Shown: positions 47,534-63,700 of the stretch, piece after piece
How the letters are laid out: the number at the start of each line of letters is the position of its first letter
How positions within the stretch are numbered: the first letter of the stretch is position 1
Source of the DNA: Parapristionchus giblindavisi
Lineage: Eukaryota > Nematoda > Chromadorea > Rhabditida > Diplogasteridae
DNA length: 64,000 bases
Assembly: GCA_943737045.1 (NCBI GenBank)
Contig: CALSFV010000001.1
Coordinates: 2,446,001-2,510,000, forward strand
Direction of reading: 5' to 3'
Position numbers and translations under genes: made by a program
The notes under the pieces: generated by a model
Seen by the model: the letters and a program-made list of their open reading frames with translations, nothing else
Database searches by the model: none
What the model was told of the DNA's origin: nothing

Positions 47534-50500
47534 AAAGCAACAAAAGGAACTACATTATAAAAGATACTATTAAAGTTGTAAGAGTGCATCTATTCATGAG
47601 TTAATATATCTAATAATATTAAAATGAAATCATTCAAAGCCGTGCAAAGGGATGAGAGGGGATATGATTTGTTTCGTTCTATGATTGTCATTAGGGTTAG
47701 CATGATGACTCCACTGTATAATATCATCTTGTCTTCGTTCAGAGTCATCAAACTATCTCTATTGGTTAGTAATCAACGTGTAGACAAAATATAATAAGCA
47801 ATTGTTAGAGCACACCAATGAATGATCAAATATAAATGAATATAATATATGATTGTTCTTTCAGTATTAGTTGCTTACAGGTAGCAGTAGAGGGTACATT
47901 CCTTTCAGTAACCGGCACTCCACTCAATTGCTTGATCTTATTCTCCAACTCCAGCTTACGTTGAGCTGTCTCCTCTGGTGTCTTAGGCACTGAAGAGACA
48001 AATCAACAACTGTCTAATCAATCGATCGATCAATAAATCAATCGATATACTGATAGAACCACTCTTGGTCACTTATTCAATATTCAGTCATTGATCACAT
48101 AAGCATATGATCTCAGATAGTGACAAGAAACAATAGATAAGGATAGAAAGACAAGGATAGATTGATAGGGATATTAACTACTGCTAGTATAATATATAGA
48201 TATAGTACCTACGGCAAGCAATGCAAACTCAAGCTGGTTGATCAACTATCTTATAAAATTGGATAGGGGGAATGGGGGATCGAGGCAAATCAAGGACAGA
48301 CAGACAAACTTGCACACATATAATAAGCGAGAGCATAGATTGAACAACTTACTAATAGGCTTGGGCTTCTTTGCCTTCTTCAGTGAAGCTTGTACAAAGG
48401 CTTGAAGTTCACGGAGTGTAGTAGGTCGAAGAGTTTCAAAGTCTATCTCTATCTCTTCAGGGTTGAAGTCGTGTAATTGTTCACGAGCCTACAATCATAC
48501 AATGACTACTAATCATTACAATCTATAACGCTACAATGAGACTGGTCATGACTACTAATCAAACAACATTCCAACTAATCGATAATCTCACCTCAATTAT
48601 ACTGACTACTCTACATAGACGATCTCCTTGTAGATGGTTTATATCAACAGATAATTGTCTCTTCTCATCATAACTCATTGGAATGGAACTAGCTTCATCA
48701 TCAGAATTGAATGAGTATTCATTCCTCCATGCTTCTCTAGCAGCTCCATTTGCTTCAACCTACAATGAATACAATATGTACTCTCTATCATCACTCAACT
48801 ACTACAGTCTTACCTTGGGTTTGTTCTTACTACCAGGTTTCCGTCCTCTACCAGAGTATGGTTTAACATCTTGTGGTTGTGCAGGTGGAGGAGGCATAGT
48901 AGGAGGAGGAGCAAGTCGAGGAGGATTACGAAGACGTGGAGACATAGGTCCATTTGATGGAGGAGGTGATTCAGATTTCAATGTTGTACGAGGAGTAGGA
49001 ATAGATGGAGTATTTGTAATAGATGGACCTCCTAGAGGAGGACGACCTTTAGGACGATTAACTGTATTTGATGGTGTTGATGGGAATACAGTTGATACTC
49101 CCGGTACTGGTGATATTGTACTTGGAGATGTACAGTACTTCGACAACTGAAAAATAAACGATTCATAGAGACTTCAGTATCGGTTTGCATCATACGTGGT
49201 CGCTGGAAATTAAATTCGGGTGGGTCGGACGCAAAAATCGAGTGGGTGCGACAGAAAGGGTTGGTTCGTTTTCTTTTGGAGTGAATTTTGACTAAAGCGT
49301 GTGGGTCTTGTCGCTAACGACAATGCTGCCCATGTATGATTTGCATCATATTAAAATACATACCTGTTCAAGAACATTGACAGGAATAGGTGGAGCATCT
49401 CGACCTTGCATCTTCGCCTCCTTACGAGCAAACTTCACCGTCATCAATTCCTTAAAAAGTGAAAATATTTTTGGTTGATAGGACAAATATCATTGAGCGG
49501 TTCGAGAGAATAAACAATCTTATGCCAGTCTATGGCTCTGTCTTATTCGCTCATCAGTTCACAAGAAATTTTAAAAAAATTCCTTCTAGACGGTCGCTGC
49601 ATTTCCAAAATATATTTATTTCTGAATTGGTCAAGGACTGTAATCTGTATAAAATATATCCTAATGATGCATCCCCTCGCCCATGTGTTTATTGAAATTT
49701 TCGAAACGACCTAGCACCACTACCGTAGTAAATTTGAAACGAAATATGACTTACACTGGTACATTCATGAATCTTATTGAGCTTCTCTTGTAGAGTCATA
49801 GCAGCCTTCTGAGATTGATATATGATCTGTTCCAATTGATCATCATCATCTACAGTAACCATTGGAGGAGCTACCGATGATGAACCTATAATGGGGTTGT
49901 TTCAACAAATACATCATTGTATGCAAATTATATAAATGTGATGATAAAATAAACATTCAACATACCAGCATGATTAGATGATTCATCATAATGATCTTCA
50001 ATCACATCATCCGGTACTTCTCTGTATCGTTTCTTCCAGTAGTCCTGAACAGATCCGATACAATTATGTACAATCAATAAATCAATTTATCTCACCAGTA
50101 ACTGTTCTCCACAAATGTATACAACATCTCCAGGTTTGTTGAACTTGTGACAATTAGCACACATCAACCGAACATCACTATCAACCTTAAAACAATAACT
50201 TTAGTTATACCTTAGTTATTAAAGTTATTACTATAGTTATTAAAATACCTTCGAAGATCGATTTATGCAATACGAAACGGTAAGAAGTAGTAAGGATACC
50301 TCATCCGCTGTTAAATATTGTTTGTATTCCAACTTCTTCCTGATTGTACTCAAATCCATCGGTTCAGGAACTATATCATAATAATCCCATAATTGTAAAC
50401 CCTCTACATCGACAGGTTCGAGGAATGGCCAATTCATCGCCTACAAACATGAATATAAATAAACAATCAATATATCTATGTGTGCGGTGGAGAAGAAGCC

Positions 50501-53500
50501 TCCGGATTATGGCGGGCCCCCAAAATTTCGTCAAAACTCGCGAACATGAAACTCGAACTTTAGCATACAATTTTTGTTAATACCATTTTAGTCATAGGTC
50601 GAAAAGTATGTTACAGTACCATGCCTGACCAAATTTTGAGCCAAAATTTCACAAAAATCGAAAAACCTGACCGGATTTTGAGCCAAATTTACCAAAAATC
50701 GAAAAACCTGGCAGGATTTTGAAAACCGATATCCTATCTATTCGACCTATGATTTTTGTCATAGGGACGCATGGAGGACGCATAACAATGCACAAATATT
50801 ATCGCAGATTCAACTGGAAAACTCTCGAGAAAATGAAAATTACATGGACAAATTTTTTTGTAAAGCCATTTTTGCTTTTTACAATTTTTCCAAGGCTATG
50901 TGCAAAGACAGGTTGAGACAATCGTATGACAACCCGTTTACCCAGTGTATCTATTATAAAAGTTATTACATACCTGATGTTTCTTGTTGAATATCTCATG
51001 AATGAGCTTGGTGACAAACTTCATTGATGCAGATTGTTTACCCTTGTACCTTGGAGGCAATTGAGAGTAATCAACATTGAGATGGGCAGGTTTCTTGAAT
51101 GGTCGATGTGAATCTCTTCGTGTAGACAATGTCTTGGCTGTATCTACATCAGTAGTCGTATCTGCCTTCCTCTTCACTCCTTTCTGAACTGCTGTAGGCA
51201 CCACTGGTGTATGGACTATCGTTGGCTGTAATACACATGATATTGCAATATCATCGTGGATAGATTAATCATTTCAAGTCATACCTTGATATCCTTGATA
51301 TCTTCAGTAGATGCATCATCACCGAGAACAGATGATGAATCAGCAGCTCCTCTTTGAACGGAGATCGATGATTCTCGAGATGCTACAAAACCAGATATTA
51401 AAATAACTTTAATATTCCAATGCATATCAGCATTAGTAGTTTCAGTTAATTTATAGCAAGCGGAGGTTTCTGATAATCATTAGGGAGATATATGTAAATA
51501 TTAGAAGAGAAGTGTATGTTAATATGGGAAAGTATTGTCAAAAGGTTGGGTACTCTAACCGAAACGGACCTGCAAGTGCAGTAGCATTAGTAGCATTGTG
51601 AAAGTGATCAATGATAAGTGAAAGACTTGGTTCATCACTCATCTCTTCAATATGCCCACCTCTTCCTACTGATGCTACTGATGTTCCTCTCACTGCATTT
51701 CCTCCTCCACCTCCTCCTCCTTTCTTCATTCCAGAACGAGGACCACCACCTCCACGTTTTGATGATGGTCGAGCTATCTCTATCTCCTACAAATACAACA
51801 TTATCATATTAAACATGTATATATGTTTGTCTGTCTGTCTGTCTGTATGTCTTGAATCAACTCTTGATCATTATATCTCTTATGTGTAACCTCTTTGGGC
51901 ATAGACTTCAACTTGTCTTTAACAAGATTTTCAACATTCTTGCACATCAATGCGACATCATCCTCGTTTTGATTGAATCGATAGCAGGCATAGAATACTC
52001 GTTGAAAGTCCTGCAAGTGTGTGTGTTGATTGTACTCGCCTGCTTGGGCATATCCTTGATCTTGTCCAGTATGGACTTCTCCACATCTCTCGCCATACCA
52101 ACCACACCATAATGGGGTGGGTTGTACGTGTAGCAGTTGTTGAACATGGTCATCACATCCTACAAGGAGGACTACCCATTTGCACAGGAGAGATTTCACT
52201 TTAATCAATAGAAACTACACAAATCCATTGTCATACGGTAGGTTGGAAAAGGAAAGAAACAACATTAATCGTGTGATAGAAACCGCATTCATCAATTCAT
52301 GAGAAAAGGAGGTAATAATGCTCTATCAGATCTTTCCCATCTCAATTCTTATTCATCACCATTAGATGTATGGATATCAAGGTGTAGAATGAGAAGAAAG
52401 TGTGATTGATCCATTATACATTGACCATAATGCAAATAACGATCAACTCTCACACTTTCCAAGGAGAGAAAAGTGATTGCGAAACACCGGAACAGTGTAT
52501 CCATGATATGACACTTTCATTATCGTATCATTCATTATCTATTTCTCCGATACTTTTCTCATTCAACGAAAATCACATCGATCTCTATCTGGGTAGGGTT
52601 AACTTTAATTGTAATTTAATCTGCCAAATTTTGATCTCTCCTGGCATTGTTCAACAACCGCTAAGGCGAGCGAAAGATTACGATATAGTTATAGAGAGCG
52701 CGAAACAAAGCCCAGCTTTGCATGGATGGACACATAAACCTATATGGGGAGTGCGAGATTGATATGGAGGGCCAAGCTTACAAGAAAAGGCCAAACGTCA
52801 TCACATCAATATCTTTTTTATTGTGTGCACTTGTAAGCCTGCTAGTTTAGATCATCTGCGACAGATAGAGAGAGGTAAAGAAACGATTGACTGTTCCGGT
52901 GTTATCGCCTTTCTTGGCTCAAACAAGACACTAACAGGACAACAGTGAACAGGGAATGGATGGGGGACTGAGGGACATTGGCAGATTGAAGGTCATTTCG
53001 AATAGCATGCAATGACAAAAAGATCGTAATTGGGCAGGAAGGGCTGGTTTGTTAGTGCAGCTTATGGGAGATGGGATAGGGGATACGGAAACTGTGTGGA
53101 TGAGAGTGCAAAGTCTGGACAACAACAGTCTCAATCAGCTCACCTCAATACAATCCTTTGAGGAGAAATAATAACAATTTTTCAAACGCTTCTCAATAGT
53201 GGTCATATCCATAGGACGAAGAATCACTTTGTGATAATCCTACAATATTCTCCACTACAGAACAGCCATATCAGATTTAAAAATAATAATAATAATAATG
53301 ACTAAACATCAAAATATTTACGGGTAAATTGAGTTTTGCAGCGTCTACTGGCTTTACAAACGGCCAGGCATGTTTGTGTTTCATCGCCGCCTTCAACACG
53401 ACATTCTGGATGTATTCCAGTTGATTTGTGTGCCTGTAAACGGTTACGTAAACAGTGAGTCATAGCATTCCTACACCTCGATAATGTATCAAATATTCAC

Positions 53501-53756
53501 CTAGTCGGTTTACCAACAGGAGGAAGAATGCGAGGTTGAACAATACCATTGACAGCATCCTTAAACATATTCATTAATCAATTACAATTAAAATATATCG
53601 ATAGAATAACCCAACCTGTCGTGGAGTAGCCCATGGATTTTCCGTACTCGCTCCAGCTGCATCGGGTTGTGGATTCTTCACTGCATTCTCATCAGTCTCA
53701 TCAATTTGGAGATCGCCGACCTCCGTTTTGGTACCTCCTACTTCGCCGGTGCTCAT
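44060..53756 (-). CDS. bet-1: BET double-bromodomain transcription regulator (BRD4-like)
   Basis: Minus-strand gene beginning [16 protein letters not shown] (exon 53616-53756). Bromodomain 1 starts [20 protein letters not shown], continues AWPFVKPVD and [19 protein letters not shown], and is completed by one of two alternative 40-residue exons (52040-52159 or 51891-52010), each keeping the acetyl-lysine-binding Asn (CYTYN or CYRFN). After a Gly-rich linker, bromodomain 2 reads [56 protein letters not shown] and [12 protein letters not shown]. An ET-like segment follows ([20 protein letters not shown], then [22 protein letters not shown]), a Ser/Asp-rich stretch, and a C-terminal motif ([16 protein letters not shown], ending [15 protein letters not shown]) like the P-TEFb-interacting tail of BRD4. 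The protein reads acetylated histones and recruits elongation factors. Introns carry two mobile elements; the intron at about 45350-47363 is 2 kb. Confidence 0.9.
47503..47527. repeat. (TA)n microsatellite
   Basis: About twelve TA units in an intron of the BET gene, just beyond the Ser-rich exon. Confidence 0.85.
49184..49350. mobile_element. Short insertion flanked by 11-bp direct repeat
   Basis: TTTGCATCATA occurs at 49184-49194 and again at 49340-49350, bracketing about 145 bp of G/T-rich sequence unlike the surrounding intron. The inner ends also show a partial inverted match (ATCATACGTGG against CCATGTATGAT). Either a MITE or a small retro-insertion; not present in the coding exons. Confidence 0.5.
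50593..50751. mobile_element. hAT-like MITE family B, copy 2
   Basis: Begins CATAGGTCGAAAAG and ends TTCGACCTATG. The interior shares GAGCCAAA..AATCGAAAAACCTG with copy 1. Flanks are ATTTTAGT and ATTTTTGT, an 8-bp target duplication with one mismatch. It lies in the BET intron between the two halves of bromodomain 2. Confidence 0.85.
51891..52010 (-). other. bet-1: BET bromodomain 1 alternative exon B
   Basis: A 120-nt, phase-0 exon encoding [18 protein letters not shown] and then [20 protein letters not shown]. This is the normal BD1-type ending (CYxxN followed by DD and LM). It is preceded by CACTTGCAG and followed by GAG-GTTACA. It directly follows exon A with only 29 nt between. Confidence 0.8.
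52040..52159 (-). other. bet-1: BET bromodomain 1 alternative exon A
   Basis: A 120-nt, phase-0 exon encoding [18 protein letters not shown] and then [20 protein letters not shown]. It is homologous to exon B at every structural position, but its YNPPxxxVVxMAR wording resembles the second bromodomain of vertebrate BET proteins. Preceded by CCTTGTAG; its donor would be a GC type (CAG-GCGAGT). Confidence 0.75.
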
Positions 53757-55375
53757 TGGTACACTGTTCTGGATGAACAGCGATGGTGATCCAATGATGA
53801 CGGAGAGTGGCTACGCCGCTCGCTCTCCTGAAACGATAGAAAATTGACTCAGAGGACATCATAGACTACGGTCATTGGGGGGGAAAATCAATCGATCAAT
53901 CAATCAATACGTGATCGAGAATCACTCAACATTACAAAGTTCGTTCAATTGAGTGAATGCAACGGATCAATCGCCCATCAATTTTTTGAAGGAAAGAGTA
54001 CAAAAGAATGTTATATCCGGATAATTCGTTGGGATTCAGACCTCAATAAGTGAAACAAGAGCACTTGGCATTCATACAAACAATTTTATCTTTCTAGGCA
54101 ACAACAAATACAACAACGGAACAGGTAGAAGATGAGGACACAACTGAGATGAAAATAATTCTGAAACTTACTCTTAATTAAACTAATTATAAACATTAAA
54201 ACATTATTTCCCCTGTTGCACGAATGAACCTATATTGGCGGGAACTTTCCAAGCGACGCCACTCTCTCCTTATTGCACACTCTCTCGTCCATCGATTGAC
54301 ACCTCTTCTTTGTTCTATGCCACGCGCACCTATGCGACATGTACTGTTACATCCACTTTGCATATACATGAGTAATATAGTGCAGTGCAACATGAAAATA
54401 CTACACATAATCCTATGCAGTATACCGTAATCCACGTGAAGATAATCTATACTTCCATGATATTGCTATACGAAATCTAAATTCCTAATTAATAATTATG
54501 TAGTGTTCGTTTTCTTATGGTAATAATGATCAATGATATGTTGTCTATTTTCTATTACTATTCTTCAATCAACTCTAGACGATCTCTAGACAAGCAGAGA
54601 AAGATCCGCAACGCTCACAGAGACGCGTCACGGCCACTTTTCCAAGTCACATGACACTAGCCCAAAGAGCAAAAAGTGATCCTAAAGTGATCAAAAATAC
54701 CTCAAAATACGTACGACGATTTACTGCATCCGATGGTAACCTCAATTCTGCGTGATTCGCAACCGATTTCACGCGAAACACGATGAGAAAAACACTGGAA
54801 AGAGGTCTAGACGCCGGCACCAATGGGCCAATCGACTGAGCACGCGCACGCAACCATACGCGTCGCGTGTGCCACAGATAAAGCGCTTTATTCTTTGTTC
54901 CATGGGATATTCTGATTTGATTTCTACATTATCGATTGGACATATGACATATGAGAGACCGAAGTTGCCCTATAGTCAAAGGGGCGTGACAATACTTGGC
55001 GCCGCGCCAAACGAAAACGGCGCTAAGCGAACCGACCACGCCCTCCCATTGAACAACACACTTGTGCTCTTATTGGCTGAAAAATAAGCTCCGCCCATTT
55101 TCTGGTGTTCGGAATGGCTGTGGATAGGCGTATAACTCTTTAAGCGCTTAATACAGTATATTTATTCAAAATTTGGAATTTTGCCAAAATTTCTTCTGAA
55201 TTTAAATATTTTCTTTTAAACTGATTTTCTTATCTCATTGTAAAGGTTTATTTGAAACAACTTTACTTTCTAATATGGTTAATGTGATGGATATATGAAC
55301 TCCTTGCTGAACTTTTTATTGTTTATTTCGGGTCAACAACTTCTTAACTTTTGTTAATTGGTTTATTTCCTTCAG
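53757..55375. promoter_or_regulatory. Divergent promoter region between BET and RuvB-like 2 genes
   Basis: The two genes point away from each other across 1.6 kb. The part from 54600 to 55100 is markedly richer in CpG than the rest of the window. It includes the palindrome TAAAGCGCTTTA (about 54879-54890) and an E2F-like cluster GGCGCCGCGCCAAACGAAAA (about 54998-55017) followed by CGGCGC. No exon is recognised. Confidence 0.5.
55371..55375 (+). promoter_or_regulatory. ruvb-2: Probable trans-splice acceptor of RuvB-like 2
   Basis: TTTCCTTCAG ends immediately before the ATG with no intervening base. No upstream exon is evident, so a spliced leader added here would leave almost no native 5' UTR. 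Confidence 0.5.
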
Positions 55376-58951
<3,576 letters not shown>

Positions 58952-59757
58952 TCAATATCTTTTATTGATTAGTTATTTCATTTCCATCATTACTTTACGT
59001 ACTCCCCGTGGTAATCCGATCAATTCCCGTACGATCTCTCAAATGTTATTGTTATTGTTGATTATTGATTGATTGATGTTCACACATTTATATAGAACTT
59101 GTTACATGTCTTACAGTCTCACATTCATATTTTGTGTAAATGTATTACGTCATTGGACTTGGTGGTTTCTTGTACTATGATTAGTACATGAGATGGACAT
59201 TAGAGTGTTCACGACGTATACTGAGTCGTCATAGACATTCATGAATTGAAGGGTGACATATGGTTTCCCACTGATTACAGAACGAAAGATGCACTAACTT
59301 GGTGTATCTTTGAACACATATTTATCTTTCACTAACCCCAAATTTAGGAATTGCATAAATACGACGATTGGGAAAAAGATGAAATTAGAGATCCAATTTT
59401 TTTAAAGTGAAAAGTTTTCCACCGAACTTTGCTGCAGCATTCATGAAACTATCGTAGACTATATTTCTAAAAATTATTTGATTTTAAAAAATGGTAAAAT
59501 GATTTTTTTCTCCATCGATTTTTCAGCATCTCATTTGTAGTGGGAAATGAATCACTTTCAAGTGATATTTTGATGTTGTTTTTATGACCTCTTACGTGAA
59601 AATCCATGACCTAACTCCTCCCACTCTCATACGTATTCAAAGATATCTTGAAGGAAATTAAAGGGATTAAATATGCGAACTCCGCCCTATTCTATGAGAC
59701 GATGATTTGATATAAAAGGGATTTGAATATTACTAGATTCAATACTAGTCTATAAAT
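58952..59757. other. Intergenic, RuvB-like 2 3' flank and peptide-gene promoter
   Basis: No gene is seen. TATAAAAGG at 59711-59719 is a good TATA box about 40 bp before the next start codon. Confidence 0.5.
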
Positions 59758-59997
59758 ATGAACTTCTTCTATATTTCTATCCTAATTGCTCTTATGATCT
59801 CAGTTCAAGGTATGGTAATATTGATATTGAATGATGATTATTGATTGATTACAGTATCTCTTGGAGCTATACCAGATGCTATGAAAGGTAGTAAAGATGA
59901 GAATAGTAAATACGGTAAGAAGAGATATCAACCAAAGAAGAGATTTGCTCGATATGAATTATTTGATAATTATGAACGAAATCAATATTTTGACTAA
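59758..59997 (+). CDS. Small secreted, possibly neuropeptide-like precursor
   Basis: Two exons, 59758-59809 and 59855-59997 (TAA), give 64 residues. MNFFYISILIALMISVQ is a classic signal peptide. The remainder is short, charged and aromatic: VSLGAIPDAMKGSKDENSKY, GKKRYQPKKR, then FARYELFDNYERNQYFD. GKKR is an amidation-plus-dibasic cleavage signal, and KKR gives a second dibasic site. Processing would release a C-terminally amidated peptide ending in KY-amide and a C-terminal peptide starting FARYE. No known family is recognised. A TATA box lies just upstream and AATAAA polyadenylation signals near 60127. An alternative is an unrelated small secreted protein. Confidence 0.65.
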
Positions 59998-60739
59998 TCA
60001 ACCTATATTATTCTACATCAATAGATAGTAATTATATTGCACAGTAATCCAAATAATCATCTACAGTATCCCCTTGTCCACTTCTACCGTACTTTTATCA
60101 CAACGTTACCTGTATCTCGTTCATAAATAATAAAGATCTCATTCTTTGTATCCGAGTTGCTTGTTACAGATAAAGAATTATACTGTAAATTAGAAATTTA
60201 TACATACAGTGTGCATTACTGTAATTACATATATATTAAATTAAATTAACATTTAAATAAAAAAATAATTTATAATTTTAAGAACAGTTACTTATTTGTA
60301 AAAGATTTCAACAAAAAATAATTAACCACAGTATTCTGGTTCAAGCCATTTTGTTTCCATAGCCAGACAAGCGAAAGACGATTGCATTTGAGAGAGTTTC
60401 TATGTTGAGCGGTCCTTTTGGCTTTCACAGTCTATAGAACATTGTGTAACATGTTGATTGGTAATAATAAATAGTGACTAGAGAGAACAATTCAATTGAT
60501 CTTACTCTCTCATTTTGTCTCACTCTCTTATCTGTCTGTCTCTCTCCTATTCCTCACCATCTCTTCGTATCTCTCAACCATCCACTATCACTCTTGTAGT
60601 TTATAGTGCGCAACTATGGGCATTCAAAGTGTTACTACGTTTTTCTTCTTCTTCCTTGAACCACAATCCATCATTTCTTGTTTATATCGAGTACCATATC
60701 TTACAATCTACCGTAATCTGATACTACCGTATTCTCAGA
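59998..60739. other. Intergenic, no gene seen
   Basis: AT-rich spacer with the polyadenylation signal of the peptide gene, then C/T-rich runs (60490-60600) and an acceptor-like ATTCTCAG directly before the PEX1 start codon. Confidence 0.45.
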
Positions 60740-63700
60740 ATGCATCGTCAAATGTTCCAATGTATGATTGGTTTTCATTCATGGACAAATTGCTTCGGAT
60801 ATGCAGTAAAAGAAGGAACTATTAACCAATCAAAGGTATGCTTATTTGAATAATTTTGATTTATTATTTGATGAATGGATTAAAACTTAACTATAATTTA
60901 ATAATTGATGATTAATCATCATTATAGTTGTACTAGTGAATGATCTTTCATAATCTCTTTATTCAATTCTATTACGTATTCATTATATATCATCCCCATC
61001 TTAATCTTGATCTATTCCTCGTAATCCTTCTTCTTCCTCTCTGACGTACACTGACGTAGTCATTCAAGACCATACAAACTCTTATTATTCTAATGATCTT
61101 ATCCCTTTAAACAGATTACAATTCTGATAAACATTGATAAACACAACTTGCAACTCATAATTTGCACTTGTAATTGAAAGTTTGAATGATAGTTACTATG
61201 TAGACTACGTACGGAACAGAATAAAAATAGAATAATCTTATATTTTCAGTTACCTCCAAATCTTTCCATTCTTGGATTCTTTCGTATCAAACACTATGAG
61301 AAGAATAATACTATAGGATATGTACAGGTGAAAATAGGATATATCTGATCTTTGATCTTTGATCTTTGATCTCTTCAGATATTCGGTATTCCTCCATTCT
61401 CCGTCGTTCTCCTGAACGCGACCTTTGCACGTTTACTCGGTTTCGAAGAGAATGATGAGGTTTGAATAAGATCATCTAAGTGATCTCTGATCTTTGATCT
61501 TTTGTAGGTCATTCTCGAGTCAATTCCTCCTCCTCTCTCTTGCGAATCTGTTGAATTGGCTCCACTCAGCAATAATGACTACCAAATTCTGGTACAAGTT
61601 CAGAGATCAAAGATTAAAGATCAAAGATCATTTGTAGGAATCTGGTTGCGATGTCATAGAGAATAATTTGATGTCTCAAATTCGAATAGTGAATCCTAGA
61701 ATGAGATTTCCTTTCTTTATGAGTTCAAGCATGTCTGCGTCCTTTAAAGTCGGTAAGTCCTACTAATCCATCTTTACATTACGAGCCTTACGAGCCTATT
61801 CCATGACATAGATTAGCATTACGTTTACCTTCGTCGTTCACATAAACATAGTTCACTTGGTTACAGTTAGAGGGGGCATAAATAACGGTTGGCTACCATA
61901 ACCTTTAATTGTATAATAATAAGCCACGCAGCAAAATATACCCTTTGAATATTTTGAAATGAATGACTTATAGTAAGTGAAGGTCTTAGTGATAAGTATA
62001 TTGTTAAGTGTCAATAAGTCCATGTCCTCCCGATGGTCGTGTATGTATATTGAATAAGAATACTGAACTACATATTCAATCTGCTCCTTCTTCTTCTTCT
62101 CTTCCTACTTCTGATATTATAAAGAGAAAGAAGAACAATGCAGTTGAGAAGGGGGCATTAAGGTATGCTCTTTTCATCAATCCATATTACACAATATCCT
62201 TTCCAAAATGCTATGTACATGCCCCATAACGCTAAACGTTTTTCTCAATTAAAGGGAGATTCAAAAAAATTCTTTTCAATATCATTTGATCTTATGCTAA
62301 CTAGACAATGTAAAGCAAAAAAACTTTTTTTGAAACGCTTACATGTTTTTTTGAAGCAACGGTTAAAAAAATCGTTCCGATATGAACAGATCATGTACAG
62401 CCGAGGCCGATAAAACTAGGTTTCCAGATCACGCGCTTTAGATCACTGTATCATTCGTTCAGAATTTTTTTATAATTTTTTTCTCTTATGTTTATGATGT
62501 CGAAGGCATCAGATAAGTTATGTGACCGCAACTTGACTTGCTTGGCAGACTCCCTTATAAAAATTTGAATTACCGGTCAATTTTTGTCTTGTTTTTATGT
62601 GGGAATATTTAAAGATTGGGCGCTAACCATCTTGGATAAGATAATGTGTACCAGTCATCAATAATTCAATTGAATGACGGTGTCATTAATTTTTAAGGTG
62701 TTAGAATAAAAAAGATTCTAAATAAAGGAAAATTGAAGTGAGAATATTTAAATATTAATATTAAGGACCTCCTCATTAATATCATCATCATCTTCATCAT
62801 TTTCATTGATTTCATCTTTTCAATCATTAAAATGTCCTTTAATCTATCGTATTCTTCCTTCTTCATTGAGACATTCCATTCAACATCCATCCATAATCTA
62901 TGGTATCGACAGTAAGTATTATATTTGATTGTCTGCTATCCACCGTAAGTTTCACGAATGATTCATCGATCAATATTATAGAGACGTCCAAGTATACGAC
63001 ACTTCATGTTGTTCGAGTATCTACCGTATCCTCATCTACCGTAATCTATTCACTTCTAATACGATTACCGTATCCTTCAGAGATTCCACATGAAACACAT
63101 GATAAAACAGCGGTTGAAGCGACAACTTTATTGAAGGTATTCCAGTTATATGGATCAACGATCAAGAACAAATTAAAAACAAAAATGTATATTTAAATAA
63201 TTGAGGGTTATCCTGATCATATAATAGCTTCATCTTCTTTATTCTCTCATTATGAACGTATTCTTCTTAATGGAATTGATAAGAAGTTTCTCTATCACTC
63301 AATCAAAGCCTATATCACACTTCAGGTTAAACTATACTTATTTAAATTCAATGAATAATAATGAAATATAGAATTCATTCAATGATGAAATAGCTATGAA
63401 TCATATCCAATCATTGATTACTTCTCATCCGTTATTAATGACTTCCAAAGGAATATCGATTCGATTACCAGGTAGATCAAATTGTCCAATCAATCAATCC
63501 AAATCAATCGATATCAGGTCATTCATCTACCGTATTCATCGTCCCTGATCTCACTACTGTATCTTCTCCCGGAAAATATTGTTTTGTTGTTGATGAGAAT
63601 ACGATAGTCTCTATCAAAGTATGAAGAGATACTGTAGTCAAAGCAATGATAAATGTTCTTTGTAGGACTCAGAATCTGATCTGGATACGGTAATTGAGAA

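Noticed and set aside
52406..52762. 118-codon plus-strand frame
   Set aside because: Lies in a BET intron in antisense orientation with no recognisable domain.
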